Part shown: positions 1-5,627 of the stretch, piece by piece
Numbering within the stretch: position 1 is the stretch's first letter
How the letters are laid out: every line of letters begins with the position of its first letter
Source: W11650 sp963545585
Lineage (GTDB): Bacteria > Bacillota > Clostridia > Lachnospirales > Vallitaleaceae
Direction of reading: 5' to 3'
DNA length: 5,627 nt
Assembly (NCBI GenBank): GCA_963545585.1
Contig: CAUUKX010000115.1
Span: 1-5,627, forward strand
The notes under the pieces: generated by a model
Seen by the model: the letters and a program-made list of their open reading frames with translations, nothing else
Database searches by the model: none
What the model was told of the DNA's origin: nothing
Position numbers and translations under genes: made by a program

Positions 1-4
1 TTAT

Positions 5-11
5 GAGGAGG
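5..11 (+). promoter_or_regulatory. Shine-Dalgarno site of the MalF-type permease gene
   Basis: GAGGAGG lies 7 nt upstream of the ATG at 19 and fixes that start. The same GAGGAGG with the same 7-nt gap precedes the second permease gene. There is too little sequence before it to tell whether the TGA at 4-6 is the stop of an upstream gene. Confidence 0.85.
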
Positions 12-18
12 TATTTGC

Positions 19-1398
19 ATGCAGGGCAAAAAGGATTACAAACTGACATGGGGAGTTGTGCCGATCCGGCTCGCATTGACGGAGGGGGATATTTTTACCA
101 AATTGACCGCTCTGATCATGGGTTTGGGCAATTTTGCCAGAAAGCAATGGCTGCAAGGACTTTTGTTTCTGGGGGCAGAGATTGCTTTTATCGGCTATAT
201 GGCGATGTTTGGCGTACAGTCGCTAATTAATTTTACTACTTTGGGAACGAAGACACAGGCCAAGGTATTTAATGAAGCAACACAATTATTTGAATATCAG
301 GCTGGTGATAACTCCCTGCTCTTTCTGCTCTACGGAGTAGCTACCTTCTTTGTGATTGCGGGTTTTGTCATCGTCTGGAAAGCAGCGCTGCGTTCAGCTT
401 ACATGGCGCAGGAAAGAACCCACGACGGCAAGCAGCCGGCTGCTTTTGGCGCAACGGTGCGTGGGCTGTTTGATCAGAATCTGCATAAAGGGCTGCTCTT
501 TCTCCCAATCATGGGCATTGTTGTTTTTATGCTGCTGCCCTTGGTGTTTATGATTCTGATGGCCTTTACCAATTATGATCGGGATCATTTGCCGCCGGGT
601 AATTTGTTTACTTGGGTCGGCTTTACCAATTTCGGCCGGATTTTAAATGCCGGCGGCGATTTGGCCAGCACCTTCTGGCCGATTTTAGGCTGGACGGTAG
701 TTTGGGCGTTTTTTGCCACTTTTTTAAATTATCTGCTCGGTATGATGCTGGCGCTGATTATCAATCGCAAAGGCACGAAGCTCAAAAAAATGTGGCGCTT
801 TATCTTTGCGCTGACGATTGCGATTCCTCAGTTCGTTTCGCTCTTAGTGGTCAATACTATGATTCAGGAACACGGCGTCTTTAACCTGATGCTGAGAGAA
901 CTGTTCGGGGCGGGACCAGTGCCGTTTTTAACCAATGTGGCGATTGCCCGGATTACGGTTATTGTCATCAATTTGTGGGTCGGAATTCCCTTTACCATTA
1001 TTCAGATTACCGGTATTTTGCAAAATATTCCGGCGGAGCTTTATGAAGCTGCGAAAATTGACGGAGCAGGTCCGGCGGTTACTTTCTTTCAGATTACGCT
1101 GCCCTACATGCTGTTTGTAACAACGCCCTATTTGATTCAAACCTTTATCGGCAATATCAATAACTTTAACGTTATTTTCCTCCTGACGGGCGGACTGCCG
1201 GCGGCGGCAACCTACTATAAGGGAACGGCTGGCAAGACGGACCTTCTGATTACCTGGTTATATAAGCTGACAATTGACAACAAGGATTATAATATCGGTT
1301 CGGTCATCGGTATCTTGGTCTTTATCATCATGGCCAGCACGTCGTTACTGGCATATCGCAGTACCGGCTCATACAAGAATGAGGAGGAATTTCTATGA
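19..1398 (+). CDS. malF: MalF-type maltodextrin ABC transporter permease
   Basis: This is a 459-residue integral membrane subunit of a carbohydrate (CUT1) ABC importer, most like the MalF/MdxF group that moves maltose and maltodextrins. About eight hydrophobic segments can be read, near residues 48-69, 100-121, 157-183, 220-248, 260-281, 309-333, 363-380 and 427-446, which matches the eight helices of MalF. The cytoplasmic EAA loop that docks onto the ATPase subunit is clear: E343-A-A, G349 and L361-P362. The segment FTNYDRDHLPPGN (183-195) followed by WVGFTNF is typical of the family. The loop between helices 3 and 4 is only about 40 residues, so the large extracytoplasmic P2 domain of E. 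coli MalF is missing, as is usual in Gram-positive homologues. The start is fixed by GAGGAGG at 5-11. The stop overlaps the next start as ATGA. Substrate is inferred from family likeness and the downstream amylase. The family call is firm; the exact sugar is not. Confidence 0.92.
   Translation: MQGKKDYKLTWGVVPIRLALTEGDIFTKLTALIMGLGNFARKQWLQGLLFLGAEIAFIGYMAMFGVQSLINFTTLGTKTQAKVFNEATQLFEYQAGDNSLLFLLYGVATFFVIAGFVIVWKAALRSAYMAQERTHDGKQPAAFGATVRGLFDQNLHKGLLFLPIMGIVVFMLLPLVFMILMAFTNYDRDHLPPGNLFTWVGFTNFGRILNAGGDLASTFWPILGWTVVWAFFATFLNYLLGMMLALIINRKGTKLKKMWRFIFALTIAIPQFVSLLVVNTMIQEHGVFNLMLRELFGAGPVPFLTNVAIARITVIVINLWVGIPFTIIQITGILQNIPAELYEAAKIDGAGPAVTFFQITLPYMLFVTTPYLIQTFIGNINNFNVIFLLTGGLPAAATYYKGTAGKTDLLITWLYKLTIDNKDYNIGSVIGILVFIIMASTSLLAYRSTGSYKNEEEFL
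1381..1387 (+). promoter_or_regulatory. Shine-Dalgarno site of the MalG-type permease gene
   Basis: GAGGAGG lies 7 nt before the ATG at 1395. It sits inside the last codons of the upstream permease and encodes part of its Glu-Glu-Glu tail, so it decides the start within the ATGA overlap (1395-1398). Confidence 0.85.
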
Positions 1399-2264
1399 GA
1401 GAAAAGCAAGGCTCTGCCAAAACCAAACAGAGAATTACCGATGCGGTGGTGCATATCTTTTTAACATTATTGTCGATTGTTTGGCTTTTTCCGGTGTTCT
1501 GGATTGTGCTTTTGTCCTTCCGGGTGCAAAAGGGGCAGTATATCGACTCGTTTTGGCCGAGCGCCTATACCTTGGCCAATTACCAAAAGCTGTTTTTTGA
1601 AACCGATGTTTTCAATTTTCCCAGATGGTTTGTCAATACGTTGATCGTGTCGGTGTTTTCCTGTCTGGTATCAACCTTTTTTGTGCTGGCGGTGTCCTAT
1701 GGTATGTCGCGCCTGCGCTTTAAGCTGCGGCGGCCGTTTTTGAACATTGCACTGGTGCTGGGAATGTTCCCGGGATTTTTCTCGATGATAGCGGTTTACT
1801 ATATTTTGAAAGCACTTGGACTGACCGAAGGGCCGCGGATTTACTTGGCTTTGATTATGGCTTATTCCGGGACGGCCGGCTTGGGCTTTTACATTTCCAA
1901 GGGATTTTTTGATACGATTCCCAAAGCGCTGGATGAAGCGGCGATGATTGACGGCGCCACCAAATGGCAAATCTTTACCAAGGTAACGATTCCGCTGTCT
2001 AAGCCGATTGTTGTGTATACACTGCTCAGTGCTTTTATGGCGCCGTGGCTGGATTTCGTTTTTGCCAAGGTCATTATCGGGCCGAGTCAGGACTACTACA
2101 CGGTGGCGGTTGGACTTTATACCATGCTGACCAAGGAAAATATCATCAACTGGTATGCGCCCTTTGCGGCCGGTGCGGTTTGCATCTCCATTCCGATTGC
2201 GACCCTGTTCCTTTATCTGCAAAGCTTTTATGCTGAAGGCATGTCGGGTGCGGTCAAGGGATGA
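1395..2264 (+). CDS. malG: MalG-type maltodextrin ABC transporter permease
   Basis: This 289-residue protein is the second transmembrane subunit of the same CUT1 importer and would pair with the MalF-type protein encoded just before it. Length and layout fit MalG/MdxG. Six hydrophobic segments can be read, near residues 17-41, 79-103, 115-138, 148-170, 203-224 and 256-277. The EAA loop that contacts the ATPase subunit is at E181-A-A, with D186-G187 and I199-P200 completing the motif. A conserved-looking MFPGFFSM segment (124-131) lies in helix 3. The gene overlaps the MalF stop by 4 bp (ATGA), and its own stop overlaps the amylase start the same way, so all three are probably translated from one mRNA. 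No ATP-binding subunit follows; such importers in Bacillota often share a distant MsmX-type ATPase. The family call is firm; substrate is inferred from neighbours. Confidence 0.92.
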   Translation: MREKQGSAKTKQRITDAVVHIFLTLLSIVWLFPVFWIVLLSFRVQKGQYIDSFWPSAYTLANYQKLFFETDVFNFPRWFVNTLIVSVFSCLVSTFFVLAVSYGMSRLRFKLRRPFLNIALVLGMFPGFFSMIAVYYILKALGLTEGPRIYLALIMAYSGTAGLGFYISKGFFDTIPKALDEAAMIDGATKWQIFTKVTIPLSKPIVVYTLLSAFMAPWLDFVFAKVIIGPSQDYYTVAVGLYTMLTKENIINWYAPFAAGAVCISIPIATLFLYLQSFYAEGMSGAVKG

Positions 2265-4072
2265 TGAAAAAGCAAGTGATGATTGGCTTGCTCTTAATAC
2301 TGTTTACTGCCTGTCAGCCTGCGAATCCGCAGGCTGATACTGTAAAGGGAGAAAAGAGCGGCATAGAAAAAATCGAAAGCGCACAAGGCAAAGAACATAC
2401 CGAAAGTACAGAAAATACTGAAAACACCAAAAATACAGGAAACACCAAAAATACCGCAAACACAGCAAATGCAGAAAATCTCCCAAATCCGGCGATAGCA
2501 AAGGAAGTGCCCCAAACAGCCGAAGCCCTCATCGGAGCGGAAAAGACGGTTTCCATTCAGAACGTAGAGGACGATTACCGGAATTATTATGAAATTTTTG
2601 TCGCCTCTTTTTATGACAGCGATGGTGATGGAAACGGTGATTTAAACGGTGTGCGGGTAAAATTAGACTATATCGCCGATATGGGATTTACTGGTATTTG
2701 GCTGATGCCGGTGCATCCGTCGGATACGTATCATAAATATGATGTCAAGGATTATTATGGGATTGATCCGGCTTATGGCAGTATGGCTGATATGGAAGCT
2801 TTGCTTGCTGCCTGTAAAGAGCGGAACATTGCCCTGATTCTGGATTTGGTTGTTAATCACACGGCTGACGATCATCCTTGGTTTACGGCTGCCGCTGAAT
2901 ATCTGCAAGGATTGCCGAAAGGGGCAGAGCCGAATCCGGCGGATTGCCCGTATGTGAATTATTATACTTTTACCAAGGATGCGACTAAGGGCAAATCCTA
3001 TCACCCTCTTTCCGGTTCGGACTGGTATTACGAGGGGGTGTTTTGGGGAGAAATGCCAGATTTAGCGCTGGATCAGCCGGAAGTCCGAGCCGAGATTGAA
3101 AAAATCATGGATTTTTGGCTGGAAAAAGGCGTTTCCGGATTTCGGCTGGATGCGGTGAAAGAATATTTCAGCGGCCGGACGCAAAAAAACATTGAGTTTT
3201 TAACTTGGCTGGAACAGACCGCACAGAGTAAAAAGACGGATGTATACTTGGTCGGTGAGGCTTGGTCGGCTTTGCCGGAGATTGCCGAATACTATGCCAG
3301 CGGTCTGCCGTCGTTTTTTAACTTTGCTCTGGCGACCAGCGAGGGTAAAATTGCACAGGTGCTGAACCGCAAGGCGCAGGCCGATCGGCATAGTGCCAAA
3401 TCTTTTGCGGAGGCGATGGTGAAGCTGGAACAAAGCTTTGCACCGAAAAATCCGAACTATCGGGATGCTTTATTTATTGCCAATCATGATAATGTTCGGG
3501 CGGCCAATTATTTTAAGGGCGATGCCGCCAAAATGAAAGCGGCAGCCGGAATGTACCTGACCATGACCGGCGTCAGTTTTACCTACTATGGCGAGGAGAT
3601 TGGGCTGATTAGTCAAGGAACGAAGGACGAAAATAAGCGGACGGCCATGCTCTGGGATGAAACTGGCCGTGGCCGGGCGAAAAATCCGGCGGACGCCGAC
3701 AGCTTTGAGCAGACGGCAGCACCGGTTAGCGTACAGGAGCAGGATGGAGATTCGCTTCTCCGCTATTATCAAAAAGCCCTGCATTTAAGGCAGGAACTGC
3801 CGGCGATTGCCCGCGGCAAAGCCAAAGTGCTGGCGGCCTATTCGGATCAAGACATTGCCTGCGTGGAAAAAACATGGCAGGAGCAGACGCTAATACTGGT
3901 GTATAATCTTTCGGCCGAAGCGAAAACCATTGATTTTTCAAGGGAAAAATGGCAGGACAAAGCGCTGCTTGGCTTTTTAACGGTGAAAGCGGAGGAAATA
4001 CCGGTTTGGCAGGAGCAAAAGCTGATGCTGCCAGCCTACGGCATTGCGGTTTTAGGAGTCGGCAGCCGGTAA
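2261..4072 (+). CDS. GH13 alpha-amylase-family lipoprotein
   Basis: This 603-residue enzyme is predicted to hydrolyse alpha-glucosidic bonds in starch or maltodextrins at the outer face of the membrane. The N-terminus has a signal peptide with a lipobox-like LFTAC ending at Cys18, so the mature protein should be lipid-anchored. Residues 19-105 form a polar linker with a T-x-N tripeptide repeat (47-73). The catalytic barrel starts near 108 with a calcium-loop-like segment, D119 to G130 (DSDGDGNGDLNG). GH13 conserved regions are present: DLVVNH (195-200), GFRLDAV (293-299) with nucleophile D297, E333 as acid/base in VGEAW, and NHD (408-410) with D410 as transition-state stabiliser. Region V reads MPDLA rather than the usual MPDLN/QPDLN. 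A beta-rich C-terminal domain runs from about 515. ATG at 2261 overlaps the MalG-type stop; ATG at 2264 is equally possible because the only nearby ribosome site is a weak AAGGG at 2256-2260. Amylase, neopullulanase or another GH13 specificity cannot be separated by eye. Confidence 0.93.
   Translation: MMKKQVMIGLLLILFTACQPANPQADTVKGEKSGIEKIESAQGKEHTESTENTENTKNTGNTKNTANTANAENLPNPAIAKEVPQTAEALIGAEKTVSIQNVEDDYRNYYEIFVASFYDSDGDGNGDLNGVRVKLDYIADMGFTGIWLMPVHPSDTYHKYDVKDYYGIDPAYGSMADMEALLAACKERNIALILDLVVNHTADDHPWFTAAAEYLQGLPKGAEPNPADCPYVNYYTFTKDATKGKSYHPLSGSDWYYEGVFWGEMPDLALDQPEVRAEIEKIMDFWLEKGVSGFRLDAVKEYFSGRTQKNIEFLTWLEQTAQSKKTDVYLVGEAWSALPEIAEYYASGLPSFFNFALATSEGKIAQVLNRKAQADRHSAKSFAEAMVKLEQSFAPKNPNYRDALFIANHDNVRAANYFKGDAAKMKAAAGMYLTMTGVSFTYYGEEIGLISQGTKDENKRTAMLWDETGRGRAKNPADADSFEQTAAPVSVQEQDGDSLLRYYQKALHLRQELPAIARGKAKVLAAYSDQDIACVEKTWQEQTLILVYNLSAEAKTIDFSREKWQDKALLGFLTVKAEEIPVWQEQKLMLPAYGIAVLGVGSR
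2399..2479 (+). repeat. 9-bp tandem repeat in the amylase linker
   Basis: Nine consecutive 9-bp units of the form ACNNNNAAY (for example ACTGAAAAC, ACCAAAAAT, ACCGCAAAC) fill this stretch in frame. They encode Thr-x-Asn tripeptides, with Glu, Lys, Gly or Ala in the middle; the first unit ends in Ser and the last begins with Ala. The unit ACCAAAAAT occurs twice exactly (2426-2434 and 2444-2452). The repeat lies between the lipid-anchored Cys18 and the catalytic domain, so it acts as a flexible spacer. Because units are whole codons, gain or loss would change linker length without a frameshift. Confidence 0.85.
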
Positions 4073-5359
4073 AAGCCGGTGCAGCTTCGGCAATAGATAA
4101 AGGGGAATATTCCAAATTTGGCCGCTGCGTTGATAGCCCATTTGCGATAAGCGAACGGCAATCGGTGGTTGGCGGTGTTTGATATAGTTTTTAAAGCTGG
4201 CGGCAGATTTTTGCTCGCCAGCTTTTACTTCGAGCGGAATAATAAGCTCATTATGCGGCAAAAGAAAATCAATCTCTCCTTGTTTGGTGTGAAAATAACG
4301 AGGGCGGACAGGGAATTGTCCGGTTAATTGTTGCAGCACATAGTTTTCGGTTAATTGCCCTTTGAACTGATAAGCAGAGTTCAGCAAAAGAAAAGAATTG
4401 TCTAGTCCAGCCATTTGCTTGAGCAAAGCGGTATCAAACAGAAAAAGTTTAAAATGCGCAAGCTGTTCAAAGGCGGCCAGAGGCTGTTCCGGTTTGGAAA
4501 CATTGCAAATTCGATTGACCATACCGGCAGAAACCAGCCATTCAATCGCTTCTTCAAATTCTCTGGCCCTAGCACCCGGCCGCAGACTGCCATAAATAAA
4601 TTTTTCGTTTGACTTGGCTAATTGCGAAACAATACTCCGGAAAACAAGCAGCAAACGGCCGCTGTTAATTTTACCGTTGTGTTTGGCAAAATCATTTTCA
4701 TAAACAGCCAGCAAGTCTTTTTGAACCTGACTGATTTTTTGATAATCTTTCGTGGTCAGCCAAGTATTGATAGCTTCCGGCATACCGCCAATAATTAAAT
4801 AATATTGATATGCTTCCAATAATTTTTGATGAAAAATTTGTTCAATGGTGGTATCTTTTTCGATTCCGGCGTAGTATTGAAAAAGCATAGGGTCGATAGC
4901 TGCTAAAAATTCATCAAAATACATAGGGTACAGTTCCAATAAGTTGACCATGCCGACAGGATAAGACTTTGGCTTTGCCAGCAGAGCGCCAAGCAAACTT
5001 CCGGCGGAAATAATATGGTATTCCGGTGCTCTTTCTTTGAAATATTTTAGAGCATTTAAAGCCGAAGAACATTCTTGAATTTCATCAAAAATAATCAAAG
5101 TTTCTTGCGGCCGAATTTTTTTTCCGGTCAAAAGGCCAAGTAGTTCAATCAAACGAAAGGGGTCTTTGTTTGTTTCAAAAATAGAAAAAAGACCGGGGTC
5201 TTCGTCAAAATTGAAATAGGCAAAATCCCGGTAATACCGTTTTCCAAATTCCAACATCAGCCATGTTTTTCCGGTTTGGCGTGCGCCTTTAAGAATGAGT
5301 GGCTTGCGGTGTGGATCTTGTTTCCAGCGGATTAAATCCTGAAAAATATTTCGCTCCAA
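4052..5359 (-). CDS. AAA_14/DUF4143-family ATPase
   Basis: This 435-residue protein belongs to the widespread AAA_14 plus DUF4143 family, whose cellular role is not established. The N-terminal P-loop domain has Walker A GARQTGKT (25-32), Walker B LIIFDEIQ (88-95) with D92 and E93, and a sensor-1-like SAGS (118-121). The opening pattern, a short helix followed by RKPLILKGARQTGKT, is typical. The DUF4143 region covers roughly residues 200-400. It ends with a PD-(D/E)xK-nuclease-like signature, GEIDFLL (361-367, D364) followed by PLEVKAGE (375-382, E377 and K379). The start is TTG, chosen because AAAGGAGG lies 6 nt before it and the protein begins where family members usually begin. It has its own promoter (5401-5429) and is convergent with the sugar operon, overlapping the amylase 3' end by 21 bp. 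The gene looks intact. No antitoxin or partner gene is visible in the window, so nothing here assigns a role. Confidence 0.92.
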   Translation of the reverse strand: MERNIFQDLIRWKQDPHRKPLILKGARQTGKTWLMLEFGKRYYRDFAYFNFDEDPGLFSIFETNKDPFRLIELLGLLTGKKIRPQETLIIFDEIQECSSALNALKYFKERAPEYHIISAGSLLGALLAKPKSYPVGMVNLLELYPMYFDEFLAAIDPMLFQYYAGIEKDTTIEQIFHQKLLEAYQYYLIIGGMPEAINTWLTTKDYQKISQVQKDLLAVYENDFAKHNGKINSGRLLLVFRSIVSQLAKSNEKFIYGSLRPGARAREFEEAIEWLVSAGMVNRICNVSKPEQPLAAFEQLAHFKLFLFDTALLKQMAGLDNSFLLLNSAYQFKGQLTENYVLQQLTGQFPVRPRYFHTKQGEIDFLLPHNELIIPLEVKAGEQKSAASFKNYIKHRQPPIAVRLSQMGYQRSGQIWNIPLYLLPKLHRLLPAADS

Positions 5360-5365
5360 AATTAA

Positions 5366-5373
5366 CCTCCTTT
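5366..5373 (-). promoter_or_regulatory. Shine-Dalgarno site of the ATPase gene
   Basis: On the minus strand this reads AAAGGAGG, followed by T and then, after a 6-nt gap, the TTG at 5359-5357. It is a near-perfect match to the 16S rRNA tail and is the reason to accept the non-ATG start. Confidence 0.88.
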
Positions 5374-5400
5374 AGCGGTGGAGTGGTAAAGAACGATTTT

Positions 5401-5429
5401 ATCATATCACAATTTAATCCTTATTACAA
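5401..5429 (-). promoter_or_regulatory. Sigma-A-type promoter of the ATPase gene
   Basis: On the minus strand, TTGTAA (5429-5424, 4 of 6 matches to TTGACA) is separated by exactly 17 bp from TATGAT (5406-5401, 5 of 6 matches to TATAAT). Transcription would start near 5393-5395, giving a leader of about 35 nt that carries the AAAGGAGG site. Placement, spacing and orientation all fit the ATPase gene; it remains a prediction from consensus only. Confidence 0.65.
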
Positions 5430-5433
5430 GATT

Positions 5434-5547
5434 GTTTTCACGTTTTTCCTAAAAAAGAAAATCAATTTTACACATTTTTCAGCATTTTCAAAAGTTGATT
5501 TTACACATTTTTCAACACTTTATGAAAATAAAATTCCACATTTTACT
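5434..5547. repeat. Spaced array of TTTTACACATTTTTCA-like motifs
   Basis: Two exact 17-bp copies of ATTTTACACATTTTTCA lie at 5465-5481 and 5498-5514, a period of 33 bp. A third degenerate copy at 5531-5547 keeps the 33-bp step (12 of 17 identical). A fourth at about 5434-5449 (GTTTTCACGTTTTTCC) aligns with one gap. The second copy is also flanked by GTTGA (5494-5498) and TCAAC (5512-5516) as an inverted repeat. Multiple spaced sites of this type occur at ends of IS21-family elements and at protein-binding arrays; which applies here cannot be decided from this sequence. Confidence 0.6.
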
Positions 5548-5580
5548 ATTTATAGTCTGTCAACAAAAACAAAAAAAGTA

Positions 5581-5609
5581 TTGCTTTTTTGAAAAAAAGA
5601 TTGTATAGT
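5581..5609 (+). promoter_or_regulatory. Possible rightward promoter
   Basis: TTGCTT (5581-5586, only 3 of 6 matches to the -35 consensus) is followed after 17 bp by TATAGT (5604-5609, 5 of 6 matches to TATAAT). It would transcribe out of the window to the right. Because the region is so rich in A and T, chance matches are likely, so this is a weak call. Confidence 0.3.
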
Positions 5610-5627
5610 AAATGGGTCAACTTTCCC

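Larger units (their letters stand above)
5381..5627. other. AT-rich intergenic region at the right edge
   Basis: No convincing gene is present here. The stretch from 5401 on has 54 G+C in 227 bases, far below the flanking coding sequence. It contains the ATPase promoter, the spaced repeat array, runs of A and T, and a possible rightward promoter. The last bases include TCAACTTT (5617-5624), an inverse of AAAGTTGA at 5491-5498, so a larger inverted structure or mobile-element end may extend beyond the window. Confidence 0.7.

Noticed and set aside
1671..2222. 183-codon open frame on the - strand opposite the MalG-type permease gene.
   Set aside because: It lies fully inside a clear permease gene, has no domain I recognise, and is rich in Arg, Gln and His as expected for a shadow of membrane-protein codons.
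2294..2556. Three overlapping - strand frames opposite the amylase linker, with repetitive hydrophobic, Phe- and Val-rich sequence.
   Set aside because: They are the complement of the 9-bp repeat and have no independent coding signs.
4064..4097. Possible hairpin around GCCGGTAAAAGCCGGT and GCCG...CGGC at the convergent junction.
   Set aside because: GCCGGT is repeated directly, not inverted, and the GCCG/CGGC stem is only 4 bp without a T run, so it is not a credible terminator.
5465..5514. CRISPR array.
   Set aside because: The repeats are only 17 bp, degenerate beyond two copies, AT-rich, and separated by 16-bp intervals; no cas gene is present.
5558..5563. Perfect -35 box TTGACA on the - strand.
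   Set aside because: No -10-like hexamer sits at 16-18 bp; the nearest, TAAAAT, is only 12 bp away. The promoter at 5401-5429 fits the ATPase gene better.
5299..5592. 97-codon reading frame on the + strand with an 11-residue repeat containing FTHFS.
   Set aside because: It begins at a GTG inside the antisense of the ATPase gene without a ribosome site. The peptide repeat arises because the 33-bp DNA period is a multiple of three, and the composition simply reflects AT-rich DNA.
5572..5599. Inverted repeat AAAAAAG-TATTG-CTTTTTT followed by an A-rich run, considered as a terminator.
   Set aside because: The stem has only one G-C pair and no U-tract follows on the + strand after the short T run; it is better explained by homopolymer tracts.

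Overview
The window reads as a piece of a Gram-positive, low-to-mid GC bacterial chromosome, most likely Bacillota and probably a clostridial lineage. Pointers are the strong GAGGAGG and AAAGGAGG ribosome binding sites, a TTG start, a MalF-type permease without the large proteobacterial P2 loop, and a glycosidase anchored as a lipoprotein. This placement is inference; no rRNA or species marker is present.

Positions 19-4072 (+ strand) are one tightly packed operon segment for maltodextrin/starch use. It holds a MalF-type ABC permease, a MalG-type ABC permease and a lipid-anchored GH13 alpha-amylase-family enzyme. Each junction is a 4-bp ATGA stop/start overlap, which suggests translational coupling. 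The amylase would cut alpha-glucans outside the membrane and the permease pair would import the oligosaccharides. The solute-binding protein is not in the window (possibly just upstream of position 1), and neither is the ATP-hydrolysing subunit (MalK/MsmX type). No promoter is visible before the first permease, so transcription probably starts further upstream.

Positions 4052-5359 (- strand) encode an AAA_14/DUF4143-family ATPase with a C-terminal nuclease-like fold. It is convergent with the operon, and its 3' end overlaps the 3' end of the amylase gene by 21 bp. It starts at TTG behind a near-perfect Shine-Dalgarno sequence and has its own recognisable promoter at 5401-5429. It looks like an accessory gene unrelated to sugar uptake.

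Positions 5381-5627 are non-coding and very AT-rich (54 G+C in the 227 bases from 5401). They hold the ATPase promoter, a spaced array of a TTTTACACATTTTTCA-like motif (two exact 17-bp copies 33 bp apart plus two degenerate copies), and a possible outward promoter at the right edge. The array is the least explained feature. An IS21-type element end or a protein-binding array are the two readings considered. I see no convincing new defence or mobile system; the sugar operon itself is ordinary, and the array and the repeat-rich amylase linker are the points worth a second look.
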